Source: an uncultured Myxococcales bacterium
GTDB taxonomy: Bacteria; Myxococcota_A; UBA9042
Length of the DNA stretch: 64,000 bases
Reading direction: 5' to 3'
Assembly: GCA_903883645.1 (NCBI GenBank)
Contig: CAISBR010000119.1
Span: 1-64,000, forward strand
Shown here piece by piece: positions 1 through 14,819 of this stretch. The stretch's first letter is position 1, and the number at the start of each line of letters is the position of its first letter. The notes under the pieces were generated by a model. The model was given only the letters and a program-made list of their open reading frames with translations, searched no databases and was not told where the DNA came from. A program made the translations under genes and the position numbers.

Positions 1-382
1 ACGAGCACGCATCGAACGAATCGTTGGAGCAGAGCGACAGTGTAGTCCTACCCGGCCGTAGTCTAGTCGGCGGCCTTTCTGTGTCAAGACGTATGGTGCG
101 ATAGTATGGTGGCACCCTGCGCGCAACCGGCTTGGCGTTGCAGTAGCCGGGGCAGGCGGGCAGCCAAACACAAACTGCGCTGAGCGAGCGTCAAAACTGC
201 TACGAAACAAGGCTCTCATTGGATATAGTAGTCGAGATTACCCGTCGCTCGCGCCAAAGCCCCTACCCACTAGTGCGGTCTAGCGATGGCGCTGCAACAA
301 CCCCGGCCACCTTGACCCCGCCGGCCCAAGCGCGTCCAATGCGCACAGCAACGAGCGGGCACGAATCGCTCACGAGGGTCGC
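1..382. other. Left-edge non-coding stretch
   Basis: No convincing gene lies before the alpha-2-macroglobulin start. The short open frame over 219-428 has no recognisable motif and runs into the next gene in another frame. A GGCCG...CGGCC inverted repeat at about 54-75, followed by TTT, could be a weak terminator for a gene left of the window. The rest probably holds the promoter of the gene at 383, but I cannot point to a clear -35/-10 pair. Confidence 0.5.
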
Positions 383-3300
383 ATGGTTCGCAAGTATATT
401 CGATTTTCGCCGTCTGCTTGGGCGCTAGCTGGCGCGCTGCTGATCACTCAGGCCGCCTGCACCCCGCCGAGCGAGGATGGTTCCATCGAGCCGATTTCGC
501 TAGCGAACGCGGAGGCGGAGCCCGCGGCACCGGCACCCACACTGGCCCTGGCACCCACACCGGCACCCACACCGGCACCCACACTGGCCCTGGCACCGGC
601 CGAGCCGACCCCGGCAGCACTGCCCGACGACCTGCCGCTCAAGCTGCGCGAAATCAAGTCGTTAGAGGTCGCGCCCCAGGCCGTTGCCCAGGCCGTGACG
701 CAGCCGCTGACGCCCGAGCAGACCGCCGCGCTGCTGGCCCGCCTGCCGCCGCTGCAGCAAAAGCCTAGCGACTCTCAGCCCTTTGCCGTGCGCGAAAAGT
801 CGCTGCCGCCGCCGCGCCCCGGCGACACTGTGGCTATGGCATTTCCGCCGCCGACGCTGGCCGAAGCGCCGACGACTGCCGTGCTGCCGCTGCAAGTGTT
901 GCGCTACTCGCCCGATGGCGAAGTGGGCTTAGCACCGCGAATTTCGGTCACGTTTAGCCAGCCGATGGTGGCCGTGACGTCGCTTGAAGCGCTAGATAAG
1001 GTGCCCGTGCCGGTCGAGATCAGCCCCAAGCCGCCCGGGCAGTGGCGCTGGCTGGGCGCGCAGACGGCGGTGTGGCAGCCCAAAGAGCGACTGCCGATGG
1101 CGACGACGTACAAAGTGGCGATTGCGGCCGGTACGCGCGCGGCGACGGGTGGTGTGCTCGAAAAGCCTGTAGTGTTTACGTTTTCGACCCCTGCGCCCAA
1201 AGTAATCGAGTTCTCGCCCACCGGCGACGGGCAGCCGCTGACGCCCATGCTGTTTGCGCGGTTTGACCAAGATATCGATGCAAGCCAGGTGCTTAGCCAC
1301 CTGAGCCTGCGCGCCAACAAGAAGCCCGTGCCGTTTCATGGTCTCGACGCCGCCGCGATAGCCAAAACGGATTACCGCTATTTGGTCGAGCGACTGACAA
1401 GCGAAGGGGCGGCCAAGCGCTGGATCGCCGTGCAGAGCGACGCGCCGCTACCCAAGAATTCGCACATGGATGTCGTTTTTGGCGCTGGCCTGCCCTCGGC
1501 CGAAGGTCCAGTGGTCACCACCAAGGCGCAGCCCTTTGCTTTTTCTACGTATGCGCCGCTCAAGCTCGACAATGCCTCGTGCCGGCGCGCGGCCGACCAG
1601 TGCCCTGCTCTGTCGCCGTTTGACCTGACCTTCAACAATAGCCTTGATGCGCAGGCCTTTAAGCCCAGCTGGGTGACAGTGACGCCGGCGATTCCGCGCA
1701 TGAAGGTGACGGCGAATTGGAATTCCATCCACATCGACGGGCTGACGGCGGGGCGACAGACATACACCATCACGGTGTCGGAGCAACTGCGCGATAGTTT
1801 TGGGCAACTCCTGGGTTCGCCCCTGACTGTTCAGGTGCAGACCGTGGGGGCCGTGCCCGCGCTGCAGGCCGAGCGGGGTGCGCTGACCTTGGCCGACCCC
1901 AGTGACCCAGACCACATTACGGTCTGGAGTGTGAATCAGCCGGCGGTCGAGCTGAAGGTCTGGGCGGTGCAACCCCAAGACTGGTGGCTGTATTTGCAGT
2001 GGCGCAACCACGACCAGGCCAATTTGCACCCCCCAGGCAAGCTGGTTCTTGAACAGCAGGCGGCGCTGTCTGCCACCCAAGACGCGGTGGTGGGCACGCG
2101 GCTGTCGATTGCGGCTGCGCTAAAGAAGGGCAAGGGCCACGCGATTGTACTGATTCGCTCGCTGCAGCACCGCGAAAACCAGGAGCCCGAAGAGTTTATT
2201 ACCTGGGTGCAGGCGACCGACATCGGCATTACGCTGCAGCACGACCAGACGGACATGGCGGTAATTGCCACCGATCTTATGACTGTACGACCTGTGGCCG
2301 CGGCGGCGGTGGCGATTCGCGATCAAACGTGGGCGGCCCTGCGCAGTGCCACCACCCTGGCTGACGGAAGTGCGCGTCTGCCGCTGCTCGATGCCAGCAA
2401 AGGTGAGCCGGTGCTGACCGTGCAAGTGGGCGACCAGCTTGCCTTTGCCCCCTCTACCGAGTATGCGAACTACAACAGCAGCGGCAGTTACTGGCACGTG
2501 GGCACGCCGAGTTCTTCGCTGCTATGGCACGTGGTCGACGACCGCAAGCTGTATCGGCCCGGCGAAAAAGCGTTTATCAAGGGCTGGTTGCGTACCCTTA
2601 GTCGCGGCCAGTCGGGCGACATTGCCACCTATGCGGGGCCCCGGCAGCTGAATTGGACGGCGCAAGACAGCCGCGGCCACGAGTTTGCCAAGGGCACGAC
2701 TGCGGTCTCGGCGTCGGGCAGTTTTGACACGATGGTGCTGCTGCCCGGCAACGCCGACCTGGGCTATGCCGAAGTGACTTTTCGCGACCCTACCAACGAG
2801 GTCCGCTACGACCATACGCTGCGGGCCGAAGAGTTCAGGCGGCCCGAATTCGAGTCGAGCATCGAGGTTGCCGCTGGGCCGCACATTGCCGGTGGCCACG
2901 CCGCGCTTGAGACCAAAGCCGCCTATCTGGCGGGCGGTGCCCTGGGCGGTGCCGATGTGCATTGGCGCGCCGACGCTCAGCAGGCCAGCTACGCGCCCCC
3001 TGGCTGGCCGGGCTACGAGTTTGGCACGTGGCGGCCGTGGTGGCAGTGGCGCGGCGAGGGTGATGGACCAGGCATGTCAGTGCAATTGCAGGGTAAGCTT
3101 GATGCAAGTGGCCGGCATTCCGCACAGCTTGAGTTTGGCAAGACGGGCTCGGCGCGGCCGTGGTCGATTGCCCTGGCCGCCACCGTGCAAGACGTCAATC
3201 GGCAGACTTGGACGGCCCAGTCGGCGCTGCTGGTGCACCCGGCCGAGCTGTACGTGGGCCTGCAGACCCAGGGCACTGTGGCCGAGGCGGGTAAAGCGTT

Positions 3301-6300
3301 TCCGATTCAAGTGATTGTGACCGATCTGGATGGCAAGGCCATGCCGGGCACGGCGGTTACGGTGACCACGACGAATCGTGAGTTCGATGGTGTGGGGCGG
3401 CCCGCTGATCCACCGCCATGCGCAATTGCGTCGCAATCGAATGCAGTTACGTGCCCTTGGACTCCGGCGGCGCCCGGCCGGCACACACTGACCGCGCGAA
3501 TTGTCGACAAGCAAGGTCGCCCCAACCAAGCGCAATTGACCGTGTGGGTCGCGGGCAAGGGCGGCGGCAATACGGTGGGTAATGACACACAACCAATAGA
3601 GATTATTGCGGACAAGCCCGAGTACCGGCCGGGCGATGTGGCCAAGCTGCTGGTGCGCTGTGCCTGGCCGCACGCCGAGGGGATGCTGACGGTGGGCCGC
3701 GAGGGTCGGGTGCAGACGCAGCGACTGACGCTAGTGGGCAGTGGCGCGACGGTGCAAGTGCCGATCGCCGAGCACTGGGCGCCGGGGGTCGCGGTCGAGG
3801 TGGTGCTGAACGGTTTTGGTCCGCGCCTCGACAAAGACGGCAAGCCCGATGCCAAGGCGCCGCCGCAGCCCTTGCACGCCACGCAGAGGCTGACGCTGGC
3901 CATCCCACTTAAACACAGAACATTGCAGGTGAAGATGACGCCCGCGCAGCCGGTGGTGGCGCCCGGGGCCAAGACGAGCATCGAGGTCGATGTACGCGAC
4001 GCGGCCGGCAAGCCCTTGGCCAATGCCCAGGTTTTGCTCGTGCTGGTCGATGAGTCGGTGCTGGCGCTGACGGGTTATCGGGTGCCCAGTCCGCTGACCA
4101 CGTTTTATCCGCAGCGCGGCTCGGGGCTGACGCTGCAAGACCTGCGCACGCACTTGGTGTTGCAGTGGCCCGACCTAGACCCGCGCCGTAGCGATCTGCG
4201 CGCCGAGTCGCTGAACAATCTGTATAACCGCAGGCAGTTTGGCGCAGGGGGCAAGATGATGCTGAGTATGCCTGCGGAGAGCGCGGCTGAGGATGCCGTG
4301 CCGTCGAAGTCAAAGAGCGAGGCTAGCAAGGAGTCTGCACCCAGTAGCAAGCCGGATAGCAAGCCCAATGCCAGCAAAGGTATTGCGCTGCGGCAGAATT
4401 TTGACCCGCTGGCGGCGTTTGCCCCCTCGGTCCAGACCGATGCCAATGGCCATGCCACCGTGGCGATCGCCATGCCCGACAACTTGACCCGCTACCGGGC
4501 GATGGCGGTGGCGACCCACGGCGACAAGCTTTTTGGCAATACCGAAGCGACGTTGACGGCCCGTCTGCCGCTGATGGTGCGGCCAAGTCCGCCGCGCTTT
4601 GCCAATTTTGGCGACAAGTTTGAGCTGCCGGTGGTGCTGCAAAACCAGACGGATAAGCCGCTGGGGGTGCAACTCGCCGCGCGGGCTACGGTCTTGACGC
4701 TGACGGGCGCGACGCAGGGGGTACAGCTGACCATCGCGGCACACGACCGCGTCGAAGTGCGCTTTGCCACCGAGGCCAACCAGGCGGGCATGGGTCGGGT
4801 GCAGATTGCTGTGTCAGCGCCAGGGTTTGCCGATGCTGCGCAGATTGCCCTGCCCGTGTGGACGCCCGCTACCAGCGAAGCGTTTGCCACCTACGGCGTG
4901 CTCGACGGCGATACGGCGGGTAAGGGCGCGCGGGCACAGCCGATTGCCCGGCCAGACGGCGTGTTCAAGCAGTTTGGTGGGCTGCAGGTAACCACCACCT
5001 CGACGGCGCTGCAGGGGCTGACCGATGCGGTGATTTACCTCAATTCGTACCCGTTTGAGTGTTCGGAGCAGCTGGCGTCGCGGGTGCTGGCGATTGTGTC
5101 GCTAAAAGATGTACTTGCGGCCTTTAAGAGCCCCGACCTGCCACCCGAAAAAGAGCTGATGCAGCAAGTGGTCGCCGACATCGCCAAGCTAGAGAAGCGG
5201 CAGAATTACAACGGTGGCTTTGGCTTTTGGACCGAACGCGAAGAGCCGTGGCCGATTACCACCCTGCATGTGGCGCTGGCGCTGGCCAAGGCGAAGGCCA
5301 AGGGCGCGACGGTGCCGCCCCGGATGTTTGACAATGCCCTGAGCTACTTGCGCCAAATCGACAGCCACTTGCCCAAGCATTACGGCGAACCGGTGCGGCG
5401 GGCGCTAAAGGCTGAGGCGCTGTACGTGCGGCTGCAGATGGGCGATCGCGACACCAAGGCTGCTAAGACCTTGATGAAAGAGGCGGGTGGCGCAAAGGCC
5501 CTGCCGCTCGAGGCCGCGGGCTGGCTGTGGCCAGTGGTGTTTGGCGCGCCCGATATGGCGACGGAGAGCGAGGATCTCCGCGTTTTTATTGCCAATCACG
5601 TCGAAGAGCAGGCGGGCTCGGCGCACTTTACCGCGCACTACGACGACGGCGCCCATCTGCTGCTGGCCAGCGACCGCCGCGCCGATGCGGTTGTGCTCGA
5701 TGCGCTGATGACGGCGGAGCCCCAAAGCGACATAATTCCCAAGATTGTAACGGGATTGCTGGCCCATCGCAGCAAGGGTCGCTGGGGTTCGACGCAAGAA
5801 AACGCCTGGGTGCTGCTGGCGCTCGACCGCTATTTCCGCACGTACGAGGGCACGACGCCCGACTTTGTGGCGCGGCTGTGGCTGGGCAACCAGTACGCAG
5901 GAGAGCAGCAATTTCATGGTCGTTCGACCGATCGCCAGGAGCTGCAGGTGCCCATGGCGCTGCTGGCCGATGGGCCGCGCGAGCAGAACCTGGTGCTAGC
6001 CAAAGAGGGGCCGGGGCGGCTGTACTACCGCATTGCCATGAATTACGCGCCCAAGAACCTGGCCCTGCCCGGACTGGACCGCGGCTATGTGGTGGGGCGG
6101 ACCTATGCGGCGCTCGATAAGCCGGGCGACGTGGTGCACGCGGCCGATGGCACATGGCAAATTCGGGCCGGGGCACGCGTGCAAGTCACTATTTCTATGC
6201 TGAATTCGGCGGTGCGCTACCACACGGCGCTGGTCGATCCGCTGCCCGCGGGGCTCGAGATTTTGAACGGCGACTTGTTGGGCGCCGAGCCGCCGCCGCC

Positions 6301-6535
6301 GAACGACCCCAGTGGTCAGCGCCATTGGTGGGGTCGCTGGTACGAGCACAGCAACCTGCGCGACGAGCGGGCCGAGGCGTTTTCGACGTATTTGTGGCCA
6401 GGCGACTGGAGTTTTAGCTATACGACGCGGGCGACGACGCCGGGCGAATTCGTGGTGCCGCCGGCCAAGGCTGAGCAGATGTACGAGCCTGAGGTGTTTG
6501 GGCGAAGTGCGGTCGATCGCGTGGTGGTGCGGTAG
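383..6535 (+). CDS. Lipoprotein alpha-2-macroglobulin family protein
   Basis: A 2050-residue bacterial alpha-2-macroglobulin, the family that traps foreign proteases through a bait region and a reactive thioester. The N-terminus has a basic, hydrophobic signal ending in LITQAAC, a lipobox, so it is probably anchored by Cys26. A Pro/Ala-rich linker follows (about residues 50-80). Macroglobulin (MG2-type) strands carry 'LYRPGEKAFIKGWLR' near 722 and a second 'YRPGD' near 1075. A Ser/Lys/Pro-rich low-complexity stretch at about 1305-1335 is a plausible bait region. The thioester motif CSEQ starts at Cys1560, followed by the helical complement-like domain. GAGGG lies just before the ATG. In enterobacteria this family sits beside pbpC; no penicillin-binding protein is seen here. 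Family assignment is firm; the protease-trap role is inferred from the family. Confidence 0.93.
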   Translation: MVRKYIRFSPSAWALAGALLITQAACTPPSEDGSIEPISLANAEAEPAAPAPTLALAPTPAPTPAPTLALAPAEPTPAALPDDLPLKLREIKSLEVAPQAVAQAVTQPLTPEQTAALLARLPPLQQKPSDSQPFAVREKSLPPPRPGDTVAMAFPPPTLAEAPTTAVLPLQVLRYSPDGEVGLAPRISVTFSQPMVAVTSLEALDKVPVPVEISPKPPGQWRWLGAQTAVWQPKERLPMATTYKVAIAAGTRAATGGVLEKPVVFTFSTPAPKVIEFSPTGDGQPLTPMLFARFDQDIDASQVLSHLSLRANKKPVPFHGLDAAAIAKTDYRYLVERLTSEGAAKRWIAVQSDAPLPKNSHMDVVFGAGLPSAEGPVVTTKAQPFAFSTYAPLKLDNASCRRAADQCPALSPFDLTFNNSLDAQAFKPSWVTVTPAIPRMKVTANWNSIHIDGLTAGRQTYTITVSEQLRDSFGQLLGSPLTVQVQTVGAVPALQAERGALTLADPSDPDHITVWSVNQPAVELKVWAVQPQDWWLYLQWRNHDQANLHPPGKLVLEQQAALSATQDAVVGTRLSIAAALKKGKGHAIVLIRSLQHRENQEPEEFITWVQATDIGITLQHDQTDMAVIATDLMTVRPVAAAAVAIRDQTWAALRSATTLADGSARLPLLDASKGEPVLTVQVGDQLAFAPSTEYANYNSSGSYWHVGTPSSSLLWHVVDDRKLYRPGEKAFIKGWLRTLSRGQSGDIATYAGPRQLNWTAQDSRGHEFAKGTTAVSASGSFDTMVLLPGNADLGYAEVTFRDPTNEVRYDHTLRAEEFRRPEFESSIEVAAGPHIAGGHAALETKAAYLAGGALGGADVHWRADAQQASYAPPGWPGYEFGTWRPWWQWRGEGDGPGMSVQLQGKLDASGRHSAQLEFGKTGSARPWSIALAATVQDVNRQTWTAQSALLVHPAELYVGLQTQGTVAEAGKAFPIQVIVTDLDGKAMPGTAVTVTTTNREFDGVGRPADPPPCAIASQSNAVTCPWTPAAPGRHTLTARIVDKQGRPNQAQLTVWVAGKGGGNTVGNDTQPIEIIADKPEYRPGDVAKLLVRCAWPHAEGMLTVGREGRVQTQRLTLVGSGATVQVPIAEHWAPGVAVEVVLNGFGPRLDKDGKPDAKAPPQPLHATQRLTLAIPLKHRTLQVKMTPAQPVVAPGAKTSIEVDVRDAAGKPLANAQVLLVLVDESVLALTGYRVPSPLTTFYPQRGSGLTLQDLRTHLVLQWPDLDPRRSDLRAESLNNLYNRRQFGAGGKMMLSMPAESAAEDAVPSKSKSEASKESAPSSKPDSKPNASKGIALRQNFDPLAAFAPSVQTDANGHATVAIAMPDNLTRYRAMAVATHGDKLFGNTEATLTARLPLMVRPSPPRFANFGDKFELPVVLQNQTDKPLGVQLAARATVLTLTGATQGVQLTIAAHDRVEVRFATEANQAGMGRVQIAVSAPGFADAAQIALPVWTPATSEAFATYGVLDGDTAGKGARAQPIARPDGVFKQFGGLQVTTTSTALQGLTDAVIYLNSYPFECSEQLASRVLAIVSLKDVLAAFKSPDLPPEKELMQQVVADIAKLEKRQNYNGGFGFWTEREEPWPITTLHVALALAKAKAKGATVPPRMFDNALSYLRQIDSHLPKHYGEPVRRALKAEALYVRLQMGDRDTKAAKTLMKEAGGAKALPLEAAGWLWPVVFGAPDMATESEDLRVFIANHVEEQAGSAHFTAHYDDGAHLLLASDRRADAVVLDALMTAEPQSDIIPKIVTGLLAHRSKGRWGSTQENAWVLLALDRYFRTYEGTTPDFVARLWLGNQYAGEQQFHGRSTDRQELQVPMALLADGPREQNLVLAKEGPGRLYYRIAMNYAPKNLALPGLDRGYVVGRTYAALDKPGDVVHAADGTWQIRAGARVQVTISMLNSAVRYHTALVDPLPAGLEILNGDLLGAEPPPPNDPSGQRHWWGRWYEHSNLRDERAEAFSTYLWPGDWSFSYTTRATTPGEFVVPPAKAEQMYEPEVFGRSAVDRVVVR
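531..597 (+). repeat. 12-bp tandem repeat coding the Pro/Ala linker
   Basis: Imperfect copies of a GGCACCCACACC / GGCACCCACACT-GGCCCT unit encode the 'APTPAPTP' and 'APTLALAP' linker just after the lipobox of the alpha-2-macroglobulin. Being a multiple of three, copy-number changes would lengthen or shorten the linker without a frameshift. Confidence 0.7.
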
Positions 6536-6771
6536 GTGGGATCGCCGTGGCCCAGGTTGTGGCCCAGGTTGTGGCTGTGCATTGATCTTGCTCGGTACTG
6601 CATGAAAAATCGCAATGGTGTGCGGGCGTTGACGAGGGTCGAGTGGCAGCGTAATCTCCGACTTCGAGGCCGGAACGTCCGGTTTGGCAGAGTGCAGGGT
6701 GGTGTGTGGCAGCTGGCAGTCTAACGGGCAGGGCCTCGTGCCTCATAAGTGTATACTATTAAAATGGTAAA
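6536..6771. other. Intergenic region between alpha-2-macroglobulin and kinase
   Basis: Two perfect 12-bp copies of GTGGCCCAGGTT stand at 6547-6570. A CCGGA-ACG-TCCGG hairpin followed by TTT at 6670-6685 could be a weak terminator. An AT-rich end (6745-6783) has a TATACT that resembles a -10 box and a near-perfect direct repeat (listed separately). No gene is supported here. Confidence 0.4.
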
Positions 6772-6783
6772 GTGTATAATATT
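6747..6783 (+). promoter_or_regulatory. AT-rich 14-bp direct repeat at the kinase start
   Basis: AAGTGTATACTATT (6747-6760) recurs as AAGTGTATAATATT (6770-6783) with one mismatch and a 23-bp period, about two helical turns. It stands out in very GC-rich surroundings and overlaps the proposed GTG start of the histidine kinase. This suits a regulator site or promoter; no regulator is identified. Confidence 0.4.
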
Positions 6784-8730
6784 CAAGTGCTAACTACCAA
6801 TAACAACTACCCTGTGCATCCCACCGAGGCTTGGCTGCGCGCCCTGTACGAAGACGCGCCCGTCGCCATCGGCTTTTCGCGCGACGGCATCCTGTTGGGA
6901 GCCAACCTGTCGTACCTCAACCTATTTGGCTACGAGGCCGGCACCTCGCTGGTTGGCAAGTCGGTTTTGGACCAGATTGCACCGCGCGCCCGCCCCGACA
7001 TCGCCAGCAAGGTCCAACTTCGGGCGCAGAACGAGAACCTGCCTTCGGGCTACGAGTCGACAGGCATCCGGACGGACGGCAGCGAGTTTCCATTTCAGAT
7101 TCAGACGCGGCGAGTCATCGTCGCAGATGGGCCGCTAACCCTGGCCTTTATTACTGAAACTACGGAAAAGGCTCGCGCCGAGACTGCCCGCGAAGAGGCG
7201 TTCGAGCTCAACCGCCGCCTGCTATCCGCCGCGCCGATGAGCGTCTTGGCCTATTCGGCCTGCGGCCAGTGCATCATTGCCAACGAAGCGGCGGGCAAGA
7301 TCCTGGGCACGACTAGGGAGCGGCTGCTCGAGCAGAATTTTCGCGATATTCGCTCGTGGCGCGACTCGGGGCTACTCGACGTGGCCGAGCTGACCCTGGC
7401 TACGGGCGAACCGCAGTCGCATATTTCGCATCTCTTTACGAGTTTTGGCACCGAGGTCTGGCTCGACACGGTCTGCGCGCCGTTTGAGGCGAGCGGCGGC
7501 CGCAATCTGCTTTTCTTGGCCCGCGATGTGACCCAGCAGCGCCACGCCGAAGAGGCCTTGCGTGCCAGCGAAGAGCGCCTGCGCCACACGCAGCTGCTCG
7601 AGGGCCTTGGCACGCTTGCCGGCGGAATTGCCCACGATTTTAATAATCTGTTGACCGGGATCATGGGCAACACGCTGCTGGCGCTCGACGACATTGGGGC
7701 GGACTCGCAGGCCGCGGCCAAGCTGCGGGTGGCGCTCGAGTCGTCGCGCCAAGCTGCCGAATTGTGTCGGCAAATGCTGACGTACTCGGGCAAAGCGCGG
7801 CGCGAAACGGCCCCGCTTGGCTTGGGCGACGTGGTGCTCGGCATGGCCGACATCTTGCAGGCCTCTGTGTCGAAGAAGGCGCAGCTGAGGTTTGATGCCC
7901 AAGCCCCTGCCCCACTGGTCGTGGCCGATGCCAGCCAGCTTCGTCAGGTGGTGCTGAACTTGGTCGTCAATGCGTCAGAAGCGCTAGGTGACCGGCATGG
8001 CTCGATCGATGTGCAAGTCGGCACCGAGTGGTGCGACGAGGCCGCGTTACACCGCATGTTGCCTGCCGATCCGCGCCCGCCGGGCCAGTACGTGTTCTTG
8101 CGCGTCCGCGACACGGGCGAGGGCATGGACGCTGCGACCCGCAAGCGCATCTTTGAGCCTTTCTATTCCACCAAATTCGCCGGGCGCGGCCTGGGCATGG
8201 CCACGGTGCTCGGCATTGTGCGCGGCCACCACGGCGGCATTGCGGTCGCCAGCACGCCGGGCGCGGGTACGACCATCACCGTCGTGCTGCCAGCCAGCCC
8301 GCAAGCCGCGGTCGTCGTCGCAAAGCCTGCGCTCCAGCCGCTGCGGTACCAAGGGCACGGCACGGTGCTGCTAGTCGACGACGACGATGCGGTGCGGGGT
8401 GTAGGCGCGCGGTTCTTGAGTCGCATGGGTTTTACGGTGCAAGTGGCGGCCAATGGGCGCGAGGCACTCGCGGTGCTGGCGACACAGGGCGATGTGGTGC
8501 GCGCCGTGCTGCTCGACCTGTCGATGCCGGTGATGGATGGCGAAGAGACGCTGATCGAGATTAGGCGCATGGGGTTGCGCATGCCCATCATCTTGTGCAG
8601 CGGACATGGCGAGCACCAACTCGAAGCCAAAGCGACGCAACTGGCCATCTCGGGCCACGTGGCCAAGCCCTACGACGGCGAGCGCTTGGGCCGGGCGCTG
8701 CGGGCGGCACTTGAGCCGGCAGCCGAGTAA
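6772..8730 (+). CDS. Hybrid sensor histidine kinase (PAS-PAS-HisKA-HATPase-receiver)
   Basis: A 652-residue soluble sensor kinase. Two PAS domains lie at about 20-135 and 145-260. The HisKA phospho-acceptor sits in 'GGIAHDFNNLL' (His288). The HATPase domain has an N-box ('NLVVNASEAL'), a G1 box ('DTGEGMD') and a 'GRGLGMATVLG' lid. A C-terminal receiver domain (about 523-648) carries an acidic patch (DDDD) and the phospho-acceptor Asp582 in 'LLDLSMPVMDG'. No transmembrane segment is evident, so it should sense a cytoplasmic signal. The start is GTG at 6772; a second GTG at 6787 is possible and the ribosome-binding site is unclear. No HPt protein or response regulator adjoins it, so its output partner is unknown. 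Confidence 0.9.
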   Translation: MYNIQVLTTNNNYPVHPTEAWLRALYEDAPVAIGFSRDGILLGANLSYLNLFGYEAGTSLVGKSVLDQIAPRARPDIASKVQLRAQNENLPSGYESTGIRTDGSEFPFQIQTRRVIVADGPLTLAFITETTEKARAETAREEAFELNRRLLSAAPMSVLAYSACGQCIIANEAAGKILGTTRERLLEQNFRDIRSWRDSGLLDVAELTLATGEPQSHISHLFTSFGTEVWLDTVCAPFEASGGRNLLFLARDVTQQRHAEEALRASEERLRHTQLLEGLGTLAGGIAHDFNNLLTGIMGNTLLALDDIGADSQAAAKLRVALESSRQAAELCRQMLTYSGKARRETAPLGLGDVVLGMADILQASVSKKAQLRFDAQAPAPLVVADASQLRQVVLNLVVNASEALGDRHGSIDVQVGTEWCDEAALHRMLPADPRPPGQYVFLRVRDTGEGMDAATRKRIFEPFYSTKFAGRGLGMATVLGIVRGHHGGIAVASTPGAGTTITVVLPASPQAAVVVAKPALQPLRYQGHGTVLLVDDDDAVRGVGARFLSRMGFTVQVAANGREALAVLATQGDVVRAVLLDLSMPVMDGEETLIEIRRMGLRMPIILCSGHGEHQLEAKATQLAISGHVAKPYDGERLGRALRAALEPAAE

Positions 8731-8837
8731 GCTAGCGCTTCTGCTGGTGTACCGAATGGCATCGTCGCGGCCGTTGCGTGCGCGGGACCGCAACAAGCGC
8801 CAGACCCCCAGGCCAATTCTTAAGTAACTGCAAATTG

Positions 8838-14558
<5,721 letters not shown>

Positions 14559-14567
14559 GACTAGCGA

Positions 14568-14573
14568 CTCCTC
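14568..14573 (-). promoter_or_regulatory. Ribosome-binding site fixing the start of the cysteine-repeat lipoprotein
   Basis: GAGGAG on the minus strand, nine bases upstream of the ATG at 14558. It decides against the 99-codon longer open frame, whose extra residues have no signal character. Confidence 0.75.
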
Positions 14574-14819
14574 GCAGGGTTCAAAGGCACCGCAATGGCA
14601 CCGTTTTCGCCCGCAGTAGTCTGGCGAACGCACCGCGCTAAGACGGATGTTCGCGCAGAGCGCACGACTACGATGGCAGATTGACGGGCGCTTGGCTAGG
14701 CCCAAACTTCGCCAAGGCACGCGGCGCGGGGTGACGGGGACACTTGCGTTAGGGCTTGTGGTACAGGCCTGCCGGCGGCTAGCCTTGGCGCACGGCCGCT
14801 GTGGCCCCCGCGAGTCGAG

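Noticed and set aside
6536-6724. Small open frame of 62 codons after the alpha-2-macroglobulin
   Set aside because: It includes the 12-bp repeats ('WPRLWPRLW'), starts with GTG right at the previous stop and has no ribosome-binding site or recognisable domain.
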